64,000 nt of DNA. Source: JALZOC01 sp035758845 (GTDB taxonomy: Bacteria; Acidobacteriota; Vicinamibacteria; Vicinamibacterales; 2-12-FULL-66-21). Below, piece after piece: positions 57,340 through 64,000 of the stretch (within the stretch, counting starts at the first letter, position 1; every line of letters begins with the position of its first letter). Location of the stretch: positions 26,108 through 90,107 of the forward strand of contig DASTVZ010000021.1 of NCBI GenBank assembly GCA_035758845.1, in the 5' to 3' direction. The notes beneath the pieces were generated by a model. That model saw only the letters and a program-made list of their open reading frames with translations, made no database searches and was not told the origin of the DNA. The translations under genes and the position numbers were made by a program.

Positions 57340-58620
57340 TCACAATTGCAGTAAATGCCTTCTCACCATATCGAGCGCAGTCTGCGTCGCCTGAAACCGC
57401 ACCATTTGTCGGCCGCCAATCAGCGACACGGTTCGCACGCGAGCAGGATGTCGATTCCCCGTCAGTGCGATCGCCACGGTGCCCACGGGTTTCTCGGGTG
57501 TTCCACCGCCGGGACCCGCGATACCCGTAATCCCGATCCCCAGGGATGCACCTGTCCTCACTCGAATCCCGTCGGCCAGCGCCACGGCAACTGGTTCACT
57601 CACCGCACCGTACTGTTCGATCAGGTGGGCAGGGACATCGGCAAAAACGGTTTTCAATGAGTTGCTATACGTCACTGCGCCGCCAAGAACATACTCGGAG
57701 CTACCGGGCACATCGGTCAGTCGTGACAACAACAGCCCACCGGTGCACGATTCCGCGGCACTGATCGTCAGTCCGCGTTCTCGCAACAACGAGCCGACCA
57801 CTTCTTCCATCGATCGCCCGTCGACACTGAAGACATCGCTCTTCAACGCCATCAGCAGTGCGTCGCGCGCTGCCAGGAGCCGGCCTTCTGTCTCTTTCGA
57901 TTGTGCGCTCCGAACGGTGAGGTGCAATTCCACTTGTCCTGGAACGGCGAGGATGGTCGTTTCAATCGGTGGCGTTTCGGCGGTCCAACGCGAATAGATC
58001 GGTTGTGCAACCTCTTCAACATGAGACTCGCCGCGGCCCGCGACAAACAGAGTTTGCCGATAGATTCGCCAGCCGCCTGTTCGTTGCGCCAGTAACGACT
58101 CACATAGTCGATCGAACATCGGTTTCAGCTCGCGCGGCGGACCAGGCAGGAGAACCACGACCTGGTCGCCGTGTTCGATCATCAGTCCCGGCGCCGTGCC
58201 ATTCGGATTCTCGAGCACAACGCCACCCTGAGGGACCATCGCCTGACGTCTGTTCACCTCCGGCATCCGCAAACCACGTCGCTGAAATCGCGCCCTTATG
58301 TGTTCGACGATCGCAGGATCTTCCGACAGCGGTCGCTCGAGCGCGCCCGCGACCACTTCACGCGTCAGATCATCGTCGGTCGGGCCGAGGCCTCCGGTCA
58401 GAATGATGAGATCGGCGCGTGACATCGCTGCCAGAAAAACGCTGCGCAACCGATCCCGATCGTCGGCGACTACGCTCTTGGCACGAAGATCGATCCCAAG
58501 ATCGCCCAGCCGTCCAGCCAGGAACAACGAATTGGTATCGAGTCGCGACGCACCGAGCATCTCGGTGCCCACCGCGATGATCTCGGCCGTCGCAAGCGGT
58601 CGAACGCTTACACGATCCAT
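57340..58620 (-). CDS. cinA: CinA-like protein (MoCF domain plus PncC-type amidase)
   Basis: ATG 58620, inside the pgpA 3' end, gives MDRVSVRPLATAEIIAVGTEML and 426 residues. The N-terminal MoCF/COG1058 domain holds IILTGGLGPTDDDLTREVVA and LPGPPRELKPMFD. The C-terminal domain with ISAAESCTGGLLLSRLTDVPGSSEYVLGGAVTYSN and GIGITGIAGPGGGTPEKPVGTV matches nicotinamide-nucleotide amidase (PncC). CinA proteins hydrolyse ADP-ribose and NMN and are linked to competence in some Gram-positives. The open frame extends upstream into pgpA and is not used. Confidence 0.93.
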   Translation of the reverse strand: MDRVSVRPLATAEIIAVGTEMLGASRLDTNSLFLAGRLGDLGIDLRAKSVVADDRDRLRSVFLAAMSRADLIILTGGLGPTDDDLTREVVAGALERPLSEDPAIVEHIRARFQRRGLRMPEVNRRQAMVPQGGVVLENPNGTAPGLMIEHGDQVVVLLPGPPRELKPMFDRLCESLLAQRTGGWRIYRQTLFVAGRGESHVEEVAQPIYSRWTAETPPIETTILAVPGQVELHLTVRSAQSKETEGRLLAARDALLMALKSDVFSVDGRSMEEVVGSLLRERGLTISAAESCTGGLLLSRLTDVPGSSEYVLGGAVTYSNSLKTVFADVPAHLIEQYGAVSEPVAVALADGIRVRTGASLGIGITGIAGPGGGTPEKPVGTVAIALTGNRHPARVRTVSLIGGRQMVRFQATQTALDMVRRHLLQL

Positions 58621-59072
58621 GCTGGAAGGAGCCACATCAGGAGACGCAGCGACAGGTTGGCATACACGGCGGCCATCGCATCGTCGGCCATCACGCCGAG
58701 ACCGCCGTGCAATTGCTCGAATCGTCCGGCGGGAAACGGTTTGATCACGTCGAACACGCGGAACAGGAGAAAGCCGGCCAACGCGCCGGACCATCCGACC
58801 GGAATGAATGCCAAGGTGATCAGCATTCCCACTACTTCGTCAATCACCACTGGCCCTGGATCGATGCCGCCGAAGTACTGCTCCGCCGTCGTGCCGGCCC
58901 ACACGCCGGCGACAAAGAGACTGAGGATCAACGCGATCTCGACAATCGGCGAGTGTGTCCACCAGACGAGCAGGTAGACAACGAGACCTGCCGCGGACCC
59001 GATCGTGCCTGGCGCAAACGGAAAATATCCACAGTACCCGGCCGTCGCGATAACGACCGCGAGTCGAGTCAC
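58608..59072 (-). CDS. pgpA: Phosphatidylglycerophosphatase A
   Basis: PgpA dephosphorylates phosphatidylglycerophosphate to phosphatidylglycerol. The 154-residue membrane protein has the PgpA pattern: GYFPFAPGTIGSAAGLVVYLL, GIDPGPVVIDEVVGMLITLAFIP (Asp/Glu metal site) and FRVFDVIKPFPAGRFEQLHGGLGVMADDAMAAVYANL. About four hydrophobic helices are visible. Its end overlaps the cinA start by 13 bases, and its ATG overlaps the stop of the RDD gene. Confidence 0.93.
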   Translation of the reverse strand: MTRLAVVIATAGYCGYFPFAPGTIGSAAGLVVYLLVWWTHSPIVEIALILSLFVAGVWAGTTAEQYFGGIDPGPVVIDEVVGMLITLAFIPVGWSGALAGFLLFRVFDVIKPFPAGRFEQLHGGLGVMADDAMAAVYANLSLRLLMWLLPAWIV

Positions 59073-60082
59073 GCTTTGACGACGCGCGTCTCGGCGAGCC
59101 GATCGTGGATCGCGCGCTTGTCAGTGCCGAAGAGGACGGGGAGAAAGCCGAGACCTGCGGGCATTGCGGATACGACGTAGGCCGTGGCTCGCAGAACTGA
59201 ATGGCCGAGTGGCACGCGCCCGTGTTCCCGGTCGACGGGAACAACCTTGATGCCTGCGGCCATCTTGCCAATGGTCTGGCCGCCGGCCGCTGTGAAAAGT
59301 GTGAAGTATCCGCCAGCAATCAACACCAGAAATCCGCCGAAGGGTACCCAGGGTATGACGGCCACCCGCGACCACGGCACGCCACAAATGCTCAGCGTCA
59401 AATAGAGCACGATCCCAGCAATCGCCGTCAAGATGCCCATATCGATAAACGCGGCAAGGATGCGCGGGCCGAACGGCGCGGTGGGGGAAACCCGATCGTT
59501 GTCTTCGGTGTGGATCGCCGCCGGTGTGGGCGAACGCATGACCAGCGATGGCGATGCCTCATCCAGGCCAAAACCGAGGATCTGTTCCTCCGGACCTCGG
59601 CTTGATGATCGGGGCGGCGTCGGAGCCGATCGCCGGACCGACAGCGGCGGACGCGGTGTGGCAGGGCCTTCGACCCGCGCGCCCGAGCGCTCGCTCGGGG
59701 CAGGCCCTTCGACCCGCCGACCCGAGCGCTCGCTCAGGGCAGGCCCTTCGACCCGCCGGCCCGAGCGCTCGCTCAGGGCAGGGGCGCGTGTTGACTCGTC
59801 GGGCTGCTGCCGGCGCTCTTTGAAGAGCGGCAAGTCGAACGAGCTCGTAATCGGGCGTGACGGCGGCGACGCCACCGTATCGGCAACCAGTGAAGCCTCG
59901 TGCCGACCGGCGGGAGGCGCGACTTCAAGCGCGAAGTCGGCCAGCGGACCGAACGCTTCGTCGCCGGTCTGAATTGGAAGATCCGACGTGGGTACGCTGG
60001 GAGTCAGCGAAAACTCATAGCCACAGTTCCGGCAACGCTCACCGTTGTCGAAACTGATGTACTGACATTTCGGGCATCTCAT
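59069..60082 (-). CDS. Zinc-ribbon/RDD-family membrane protein
   Basis: The 337-residue protein opens with a zinc ribbon (MRCPKCQYISF and CRNCGYEF), continues with a low-complexity linker that contains three copies of a 13-residue unit (ALSERSGRRVEGP-like) and ends in an RDD domain with three membrane helices (RILAAFIDMGILTAIAGIVLYL, FGGFLVLIAGGYFTLF and GHSVLRATAYVVSAMPAGLGFL) and the IHDRLAETRVV ending. RDD proteins are of uncertain, possibly transport-related, function. The Cys4 motif plus RDD layout is seen in many acidobacterial proteins. It is coupled by ATGA overlap to the gene on each side. Confidence 0.85.
   Translation of the reverse strand: MRCPKCQYISFDNGERCRNCGYEFSLTPSVPTSDLPIQTGDEAFGPLADFALEVAPPAGRHEASLVADTVASPPSRPITSSFDLPLFKERRQQPDESTRAPALSERSGRRVEGPALSERSGRRVEGPAPSERSGARVEGPATPRPPLSVRRSAPTPPRSSSRGPEEQILGFGLDEASPSLVMRSPTPAAIHTEDNDRVSPTAPFGPRILAAFIDMGILTAIAGIVLYLTLSICGVPWSRVAVIPWVPFGGFLVLIAGGYFTLFTAAGGQTIGKMAAGIKVVPVDREHGRVPLGHSVLRATAYVVSAMPAGLGFLPVLFGTDKRAIHDRLAETRVVKA
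59662..59783. repeat. Three 39-bp direct repeats inside the RDD gene
   Basis: Three 39-bp units (each containing GGCCCTTCGACCCGC and GAGCGCTCGCTC) lie head to tail in the linker of the RDD gene. Their length is a multiple of three, so each adds 13 residues in frame. GAGCGCTC is itself palindromic. The unit resembles dispersed GAAGGG/GAGCGAGC elements of high-GC genomes that here have been captured as coding sequence. Confidence 0.8.
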
Positions 60083-60906
60083 TGGTGCCGAGGATTCGCG
60101 ACTTTCGTTGGCGGCGGCGTCCGCGCTGCCTCCAAGAGCTTGTTTTGGATGACGCCCTTCAGTTGATCCGCTTCGGCGCTCAACGGATCACCAGGCCCAA
60201 TTGCATCAAGTGAAAGAAGCGCCTCGCGCAAGTGACCACGCTCATACTGCGCCTGCGCTCGAGCGATGGCGACGTCGGATGCCGTGGGAATGGGCAGCGG
60301 TTCCTCGTGTACGCGCGTCGATGACTCGGCGGGCGGAGCGGATTCGAACGGCAGCCACGGCTCGCCCCGGCTCCACAACACGCCGATGACGACAACAGCG
60401 GCAGCGAACCCGAGAACAATACCCGTCGCGATCCATCCGAGCCACGTCCGATCGGGTCGGATCGAATCGTGATCCGCCGTCGGCGTTCGCGCCGGTTCAC
60501 GCCGCTGGATTCTTGAATCAGGAACGCTGGCGGCTTCGAGACGATCGAGTCGCTCGAGAAGCGCGAGTGCTTCCTCGGTCGCGGCGCCGTGCTCCACGGC
60601 CGAACGCAAGAGTCTGCGTGCCGTATCAGGATCGCCCTGCTGAAAGGCGGCAGCACCTGAGTGAATCAGTTCCTCGCCTTCGCGCTGGCGCTCCGCAATC
60701 GCGCTTCGCGCACGCTCGATGTAGGCGCGCGCCCGAGCGTGACCGCGGTCGATGAACAATGCGCGCGTCCAAACATTGATCGCCAGCTCGTGCTGGCCGG
60801 CGAAATAGTGATCGAGCCCGCTCAGCAGCAACTCTTCGAGACGTGCTTCTCGATCCTGCTCCGATTCGAGAGCGGGTGATGCAGACGAGTACGGGTCGAC
60901 GGTCAC
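60079..60906 (-). CDS. Membrane protein with TPR-like repeats
   Basis: A 275-residue protein. The N-terminal 120 residues contain TPR-like helices (LLSGLDHYFAGQHELAINVWTRALFIDRGHARA and AAFQQGDPDTARRLLRSAVEHGAATEEAL), then one membrane helix (LGWIATGIVLGFAAAVVVIGVLW, near 160-182), then a second TPR-like unit (ARAQAQYERGHLREALLSLDAIGPGDPLSAEADQL). No enzyme motif is seen. It probably scaffolds a membrane complex; its stop overlaps the start of the RDD gene, suggesting a shared role with that protein. Confidence 0.75.
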   Translation of the reverse strand: MTVDPYSSASPALESEQDREARLEELLLSGLDHYFAGQHELAINVWTRALFIDRGHARARAYIERARSAIAERQREGEELIHSGAAAFQQGDPDTARRLLRSAVEHGAATEEALALLERLDRLEAASVPDSRIQRREPARTPTADHDSIRPDRTWLGWIATGIVLGFAAAVVVIGVLWSRGEPWLPFESAPPAESSTRVHEEPLPIPTASDVAIARAQAQYERGHLREALLSLDAIGPGDPLSAEADQLKGVIQNKLLEAARTPPPTKVANPRHQ

Positions 60907-60991
60907 GGATTCGGATCCACGCGCAGTCGCAGGCGATTATGAGCCGAACTGTGTATATAAACAAGCACTTACATCAGTTGTTGTCGTCGCT

Positions 60992-61125
60992 GACGCTCCT
61001 CGCTTCTGGCTCCTGGCTCCTCGCTTCTGGCTCCCGGCTTCTGGCTCCTGGCGCTCGCTCGTCGCTTTTGGCTTCTCGCTTCGCGTTCGCTTTGGCTCCA
61101 GCAGCCAAAGAGCCGACAGCCAGCA
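60992..61125. repeat. Inverted heptad array, GCTYCTS / AGCCGAC units
   Basis: Eight or more GCTCCTG, GCTTCTG, GCTCCTC units in 7-bp steps are followed by decayed units (GCTTTTG, GCTTCTC) and then AGCCGAC, AGCCAGC, AGCCGAC in the opposite sense. The array fills most of the 251-bp gap between the TPR membrane protein gene (minus) and ftcD (plus). Confidence 0.75.
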
Positions 61126-61157
61126 GCCGACCGCTAGGCGTGGTACAACCTTCTTTC

Positions 61158-62075
61158 ATGCAAATCATCGAAGTCGTTCCGAACGTCAGCGAAGGGCGCC
61201 GCCCTGAGATCGTCGAGCAGTTGGCTTCAGCGATTCGGGCAACGCCTGGAGTCCGTCTCCTCGATTACTCGTCGGACGCGTCGCACAACCGTTCGGTTCT
61301 GACGTTCGTCGGCGATCGCGATGCCGTCAAACACGCCACGCTCGCGTTGTTCGAAGCGGCACTCCCGGTCATCGATCTGCGCACCCATCGCGGTGAACAC
61401 CCTCGGCTCGGTGCCGTCGATGTCGTTCCGTTCGTACCGATTGAGGGGGTGACCATGGAGGACTGCGTTGCGCTGGCCAAGGAGGTCGGCAAGGCAATCG
61501 CGGAGCGGTTCGGCGTGCCCATTTATCTCTATGAAGAAGCGTCCGCCAACCCGCTCCGCAAGAATCTCGAGGACATTCGCCGGGGGGAGTTCGCAGGGCT
61601 CGCCGCGAAGATGCGCACGCCGGATTGGGCTCCGGACTTCGGCCCGCTCGAGCCACATGCCACGGCTGGAGCGTCCGTTGTCGGCGCGCGGATGCCGCTC
61701 ATCGCATACAACATCAACCTGAACACCAACCGGTTAGACGTGGCGAAAAAGATAGCGGCGGCGATCCGCCATAGCAGCGGCGGTCTGAGATACGTCAAGG
61801 CCGCCGGTTTCATGCTGGAAGGCCGCAACCTCGCGCAGGTTTCGATGAACCTCACGAATTATCAGAAGACTCCGATCTTCAGAGTGTTCGAGATCGTGAA
61901 GCGGGAGGCCGAGCGTTACGGGGCGTCAATTCTGGAGAGCGAAATCGTTGGCCTTGTTCCATCGGCGGCATTAGTTTCGGCTGCCGAGTTTTACTTGCAA
62001 CTCGAACGGTTCGGGCCCGAGCAAGTCCTGGAAAATAAATTGCGATCGGCCGCTGCGCCAGAAGCCAGCCGCTAG
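61158..62075 (+). CDS. ftcD: Glutamate formimidoyltransferase
   Basis: This enzyme transfers the formimino group from formiminoglutamate to THF in histidine degradation. ATG 61158 gives MQIIEVVPNVSEGRRPEIVEQLASAIR and 305 residues, the formiminotransferase part only; the cyclodeaminase domain of mammalian FTCD is absent. Conserved segments: HNRSVLTFVGD, LRTHRGEHPRLGAVDVVPFVPI (active-site His) and KAAGFMLEGRNLAQVSMNLTNY. A TACAAC hexamer ends eight bases before ATG, another possible leaderless start. No hut neighbours are visible. It is convergent with the response-regulator gene, overlapping by 4 bp. Confidence 0.93.
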   Translation: MQIIEVVPNVSEGRRPEIVEQLASAIRATPGVRLLDYSSDASHNRSVLTFVGDRDAVKHATLALFEAALPVIDLRTHRGEHPRLGAVDVVPFVPIEGVTMEDCVALAKEVGKAIAERFGVPIYLYEEASANPLRKNLEDIRRGEFAGLAAKMRTPDWAPDFGPLEPHATAGASVVGARMPLIAYNINLNTNRLDVAKKIAAAIRHSSGGLRYVKAAGFMLEGRNLAQVSMNLTNYQKTPIFRVFEIVKREAERYGASILESEIVGLVPSAALVSAAEFYLQLERFGPEQVLENKLRSAAAPEASR

Positions 62076-63448
62076 ACAGATTCTTCCTCTTTGCGTGCAG
62101 GCACAATCCCGAACGCCCGCATCTTGCGATAGAGGTTGCTACGCTCGACGCCGAGAATCTCTGCGGTGCGGGAAATGTTCCCCTGCTGCGCTGCAAGCGC
62201 GCGCAGAATGAAATCGCGTTCGAACCGCTCGCGCGCATCGTGCAACGTCAGTGGTGGCGTCCCCTCCGCGTCGGTGGCCGCCATCGAAGCACCCTCGAGA
62301 AACTCGAGATCAGCGAGCGTGATGGTGTCCCCAGGCACCATGATCATGAGCCGCTCGATCACATTCCGCAGCTCGCGCACGTTGCCCGGCCAGCGATAGC
62401 TGCGGAGTCCTGTTGCTGCTCCCGGATCCAGCCGCTTGGGCCGCCGGCCGTATTCGCGCGCGAGTTCCGCCATGAAGTGTTCGGCAAGCAGCGGAATATC
62501 GGTGTCGCGGTCTCTGAGTGGCGGGACAAAGATCGGAATGACATTCAATCGGAAATACAGATCTTCGCGGAATCTGCCGGCGCGGATCTCGGCGGGCAAA
62601 TCCTTGTTGGTGGCGGCGAGAATTCGCACATCCACTTTCACGCTCGTCGTTCCACCCACCGGCTCGACAATCTGCTCCTGGAGGGCGCGCAGAACCTTCG
62701 CCTGTGTTTTCACGCTCATGTCGCCGATTTCGTCGAGGAAGAGTGTCCCGCTATCGGCCGCCTCGAACTTGCCACGACGATCGGAAACCGCGCCGGTGAA
62801 CGCACCTTTGTAGTGACCGAAAAGTTCGCTTTCGATGAGCTCCTCGGGAATCGCGGCGCAGTTCACTTCCACGAATGGACCGGCGCGGCGCCGGCTCAAC
62901 GCATGGATGCTGCGCGCGACGAGCTCCTTCCCCGTCCCGTTCTCGCCGAAGATGAGCACCCGGCCATTGGTCGGCGCCGCCATCGCCACTTGCTCGCGCA
63001 GTTGAGCCATGACGTAACTCTCACCCACCATCGTCAATCGTTTGTCGACGTGCGCGCGAAGCGCCCGGTTCTCCGCCTCGAGCTGGCGCTGCCGCACGGC
63101 GTTGCCAACAACGAGCACGGTCTTCTCGAGTGAGAGTGGTTTTTCGATGAAATCGAACGCGCCCATCTTGATGGCGCGGACCGCCGACTCGATATTCCCG
63201 TGGCCCGAGATCATGACGACGGGCGCGTCGACTCGGCGCTCACGGAGCCGGGCAAGGGTCGCAAGCCCGTCGATGCCGGGTAACCAGATGTCGAGGACGA
63301 TCACGTCGTACGGCGCACGTGAGGCCCTGTCGAGGCAGGCCTCGCCACTATCGACGACATCGACCGCGTACCCTTCGTCGCGGAGGACGCCGCTCAGCGC
63401 GCTTCGCACGCCGGCTTCATCGTCAACGACTAGAACGGTGGATTTCAT
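62072..63448 (-). CDS. Sigma-54-dependent response regulator (NtrX-type)
   Basis: The 458-residue regulator has an N-terminal receiver (MKSTVLVVDDEAGVR; phosphoacceptor Asp in DVIVLDIWLPG), a central AAA+ domain with the sigma-54 contact GAFTGA (in HYKGAFTGAVSDRRGKFEAADSGT), Walker A GENGTGKELV, Walker B GTLFLDEIGDM and the arginine finger region FRLNVIPIFVPPLRDR, and a C-terminal Fis-type HTH (GNISRTAEILGVERSNLYRKMRAFGI). It works with sigma-54 RNA polymerase. The NtrX label rests on the upstream kinase and domain order; the regulated genes are not visible. Confidence 0.93.
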   Translation of the reverse strand: MKSTVLVVDDEAGVRSALSGVLRDEGYAVDVVDSGEACLDRASRAPYDVIVLDIWLPGIDGLATLARLRERRVDAPVVMISGHGNIESAVRAIKMGAFDFIEKPLSLEKTVLVVGNAVRQRQLEAENRALRAHVDKRLTMVGESYVMAQLREQVAMAAPTNGRVLIFGENGTGKELVARSIHALSRRRAGPFVEVNCAAIPEELIESELFGHYKGAFTGAVSDRRGKFEAADSGTLFLDEIGDMSVKTQAKVLRALQEQIVEPVGGTTSVKVDVRILAATNKDLPAEIRAGRFREDLYFRLNVIPIFVPPLRDRDTDIPLLAEHFMAELAREYGRRPKRLDPGAATGLRSYRWPGNVRELRNVIERLMIMVPGDTITLADLEFLEGASMAATDAEGTPPLTLHDARERFERDFILRALAAQQGNISRTAEILGVERSNLYRKMRAFGIVPARKEEESV

Positions 63449-63450
63449 AT

Positions 63451-63610
63451 TTACTCCGAGGGGCTTTGCCCCTCGTCCGCCTTCGCCAAGGCTGCGGCGA
63501 GACCTCGCCTAAGCCCGGCTGCAAGTCTGCCGGGCGACGGCGGGGACTCCCCTACAGGCTCTCTCGCGCCTTTCCTCGCGCCGGCCTTGCCTCGCCGTCG
63601 CACCAGTAGA
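63451..63610 (-). repeat. Palindromic repeat element, copy 3
   Basis: Located between the kinase and regulator genes. It contains CGAGGGGC-TTT-GCCCCTCG (63457-63475), CGTCCGCCTTCGCC, GGCGAGACCTCGCC, GCCGGGCGACGGCGGGGACTCCCCTACA and GCCTTGCCTCGCCGTCG. Relative to copy 2 it has an insertion (AAGCCCGGCTGCAAGTCTGCCGGG). It starts two bases before the regulator start codon on the minus strand. Confidence 0.75.
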
Positions 63611-63679
63611 GCGGACGGTGCGAGGGCGGCTTCGAGCGTCACTGGAAGCTGGAAAACGGGGACCGGAGACTTCAAGATT

Positions 63680-64000
63680 TCACACAGGTAATTCAACCGT
63701 GAATACGGTGCCGGTTGGCGTGTTGTCCCCGGCCTCGATGCTGCCGCCGTGCTCGGCGATAATCCGTCGCACGATGGCGAGACCGAGCCCGCTGCCGCGC
63801 CGCTTGGTTGAATAGTACGGCATGAACAGTTTGTCGCGATCTTCAAGTGGGATGCCTGGACCGTTGTCCGATACGGTCAAACGAACGACGTCGTTGGCCC
63901 CGTCGTGAAGCGTCTCGACAGCGATCGAGGGCGGATCGCCGTTCGGGCGCAACGAAGCACTCGCTCCACCCAGCGCTTCGACCGCGTTATCCACGAGGTT
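63680..64000 (-). CDS. Histidine kinase, C-terminal ATPase domain (partial)
   Basis: The frame is open to the window edge, so only the C-terminal 106 residues are seen. They hold the HATPase_c boxes: N-box NLVDNAVEAL (reading in from the edge), G1 DNGPGIP, F-box KLFMPYYSTKRRGSGLGLAIV (G2) and the final strands GGSIEAGDNTPTGTVFTVELPV. It is the probable NtrY-type kinase for the adjacent regulator. The sensor and dimerisation domains lie outside the window. The 231-bp gap to the regulator is mostly palindromic element copy 3. Confidence 0.9.
   Translation of the reverse strand, partial: NLVDNAVEALGGASASLRPNGDPPSIAVETLHDGANDVVRLTVSDNGPGIPLEDRDKLFMPYYSTKRRGSGLGLAIVRRIIAEHGGSIEAGDNTPTGTVFTVELPV

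Noticed and set aside
59069..60082. Insertion sequence or integron-like repeats in the RDD gene
   Set aside because: The 39-bp units are direct, in frame and without a transposase or attachment-site context.
1..64000. Prophage, toxin-antitoxin, restriction or other defence island
   Set aside because: No transposase, integrase, capsid, methylase, nuclease-toxin or Cas-like protein was recognised on either strand.

Overview
The window is a GC-rich bacterial chromosome segment that looks like Acidobacteriota, most likely near class Vicinamibacteria. This is inferred from gene content and style and was not tested by a search. The evidence is a Gram-negative envelope gene set (PilMNOPQ, LolA, BON and LapB-like proteins), many TPR and Pro/Ala-rich proteins, an expanded PolX/PHP family, and abundant intergenic 7-bp-period repeats. 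No transposase, integrase, phage gene or CRISPR array was seen. Most of the window is core housekeeping DNA.

Layout. 1-1470: the end of a LapB-like TPR gene, then a frameshifted four-helix-bundle (S23/IVP family) gene lying between inverted heptad-repeat arrays. 1469-5803 (minus): coaE, folD, a K+ channel and an amino acid permease. 5913-17767 (minus): a long run reading pilM-N-O-P-Q, two lipoproteins, a TPR protein, an aminopeptidase, accB, accC and thiE. 18084-23507 (plus): rplM-rpsI-rpsB, tsf, pyrH, frr and a threonine synthase, followed by tRNA-Ala(CGC). 24205-32482: accessory genes, including a pseudokinase/PEGA membrane protein, a 53-residue zinc-ribbon-like protein, a PolX paralogue with an eroded polymerase active site, a BON protein, LolA and an orphan TPR-secretin.

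32511-39731 (minus): a peptidoglycan cassette read nagZ-ldcA-mpl-pxpB-pxpC-murB-murA. It couples wall recycling with the first steps of precursor synthesis; its MurA has Asp in place of the usual catalytic Cys. 39898-42063 (plus): a GHMP-kinase remnant, canonical polX and a small gene. 42069-50802 (minus): the ffh-rpsP-khpA-rimM-trmD-rplS-rnhB translation/targeting cluster, then TPR, RodZ-like and TenI/ThiE-like genes. 50942-60906 (minus): riboflavin genes, ftsY, gpsA-plsY (phospholipid synthesis), thpR, cinA, pgpA, an RDD protein and a TPR membrane protein. The end holds ftcD (plus) and an NtrX-type regulator with the 3' end of its histidine kinase (minus).

Genes are tightly packed, with many ATGA/GTGA start-stop overlaps and two TAG|TTG junctions, so most minus-strand blocks are probably polycistronic. 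Three genes have a -10 element placed so that transcripts would begin at or within about three bases of the start codon, suggesting leaderless mRNAs. The most unusual signal is the set of intergenic 7-bp-period arrays. Their unit sequence differs by locus, they are often arranged as inverted pairs, and one pair flanks the S23-family pseudogene.
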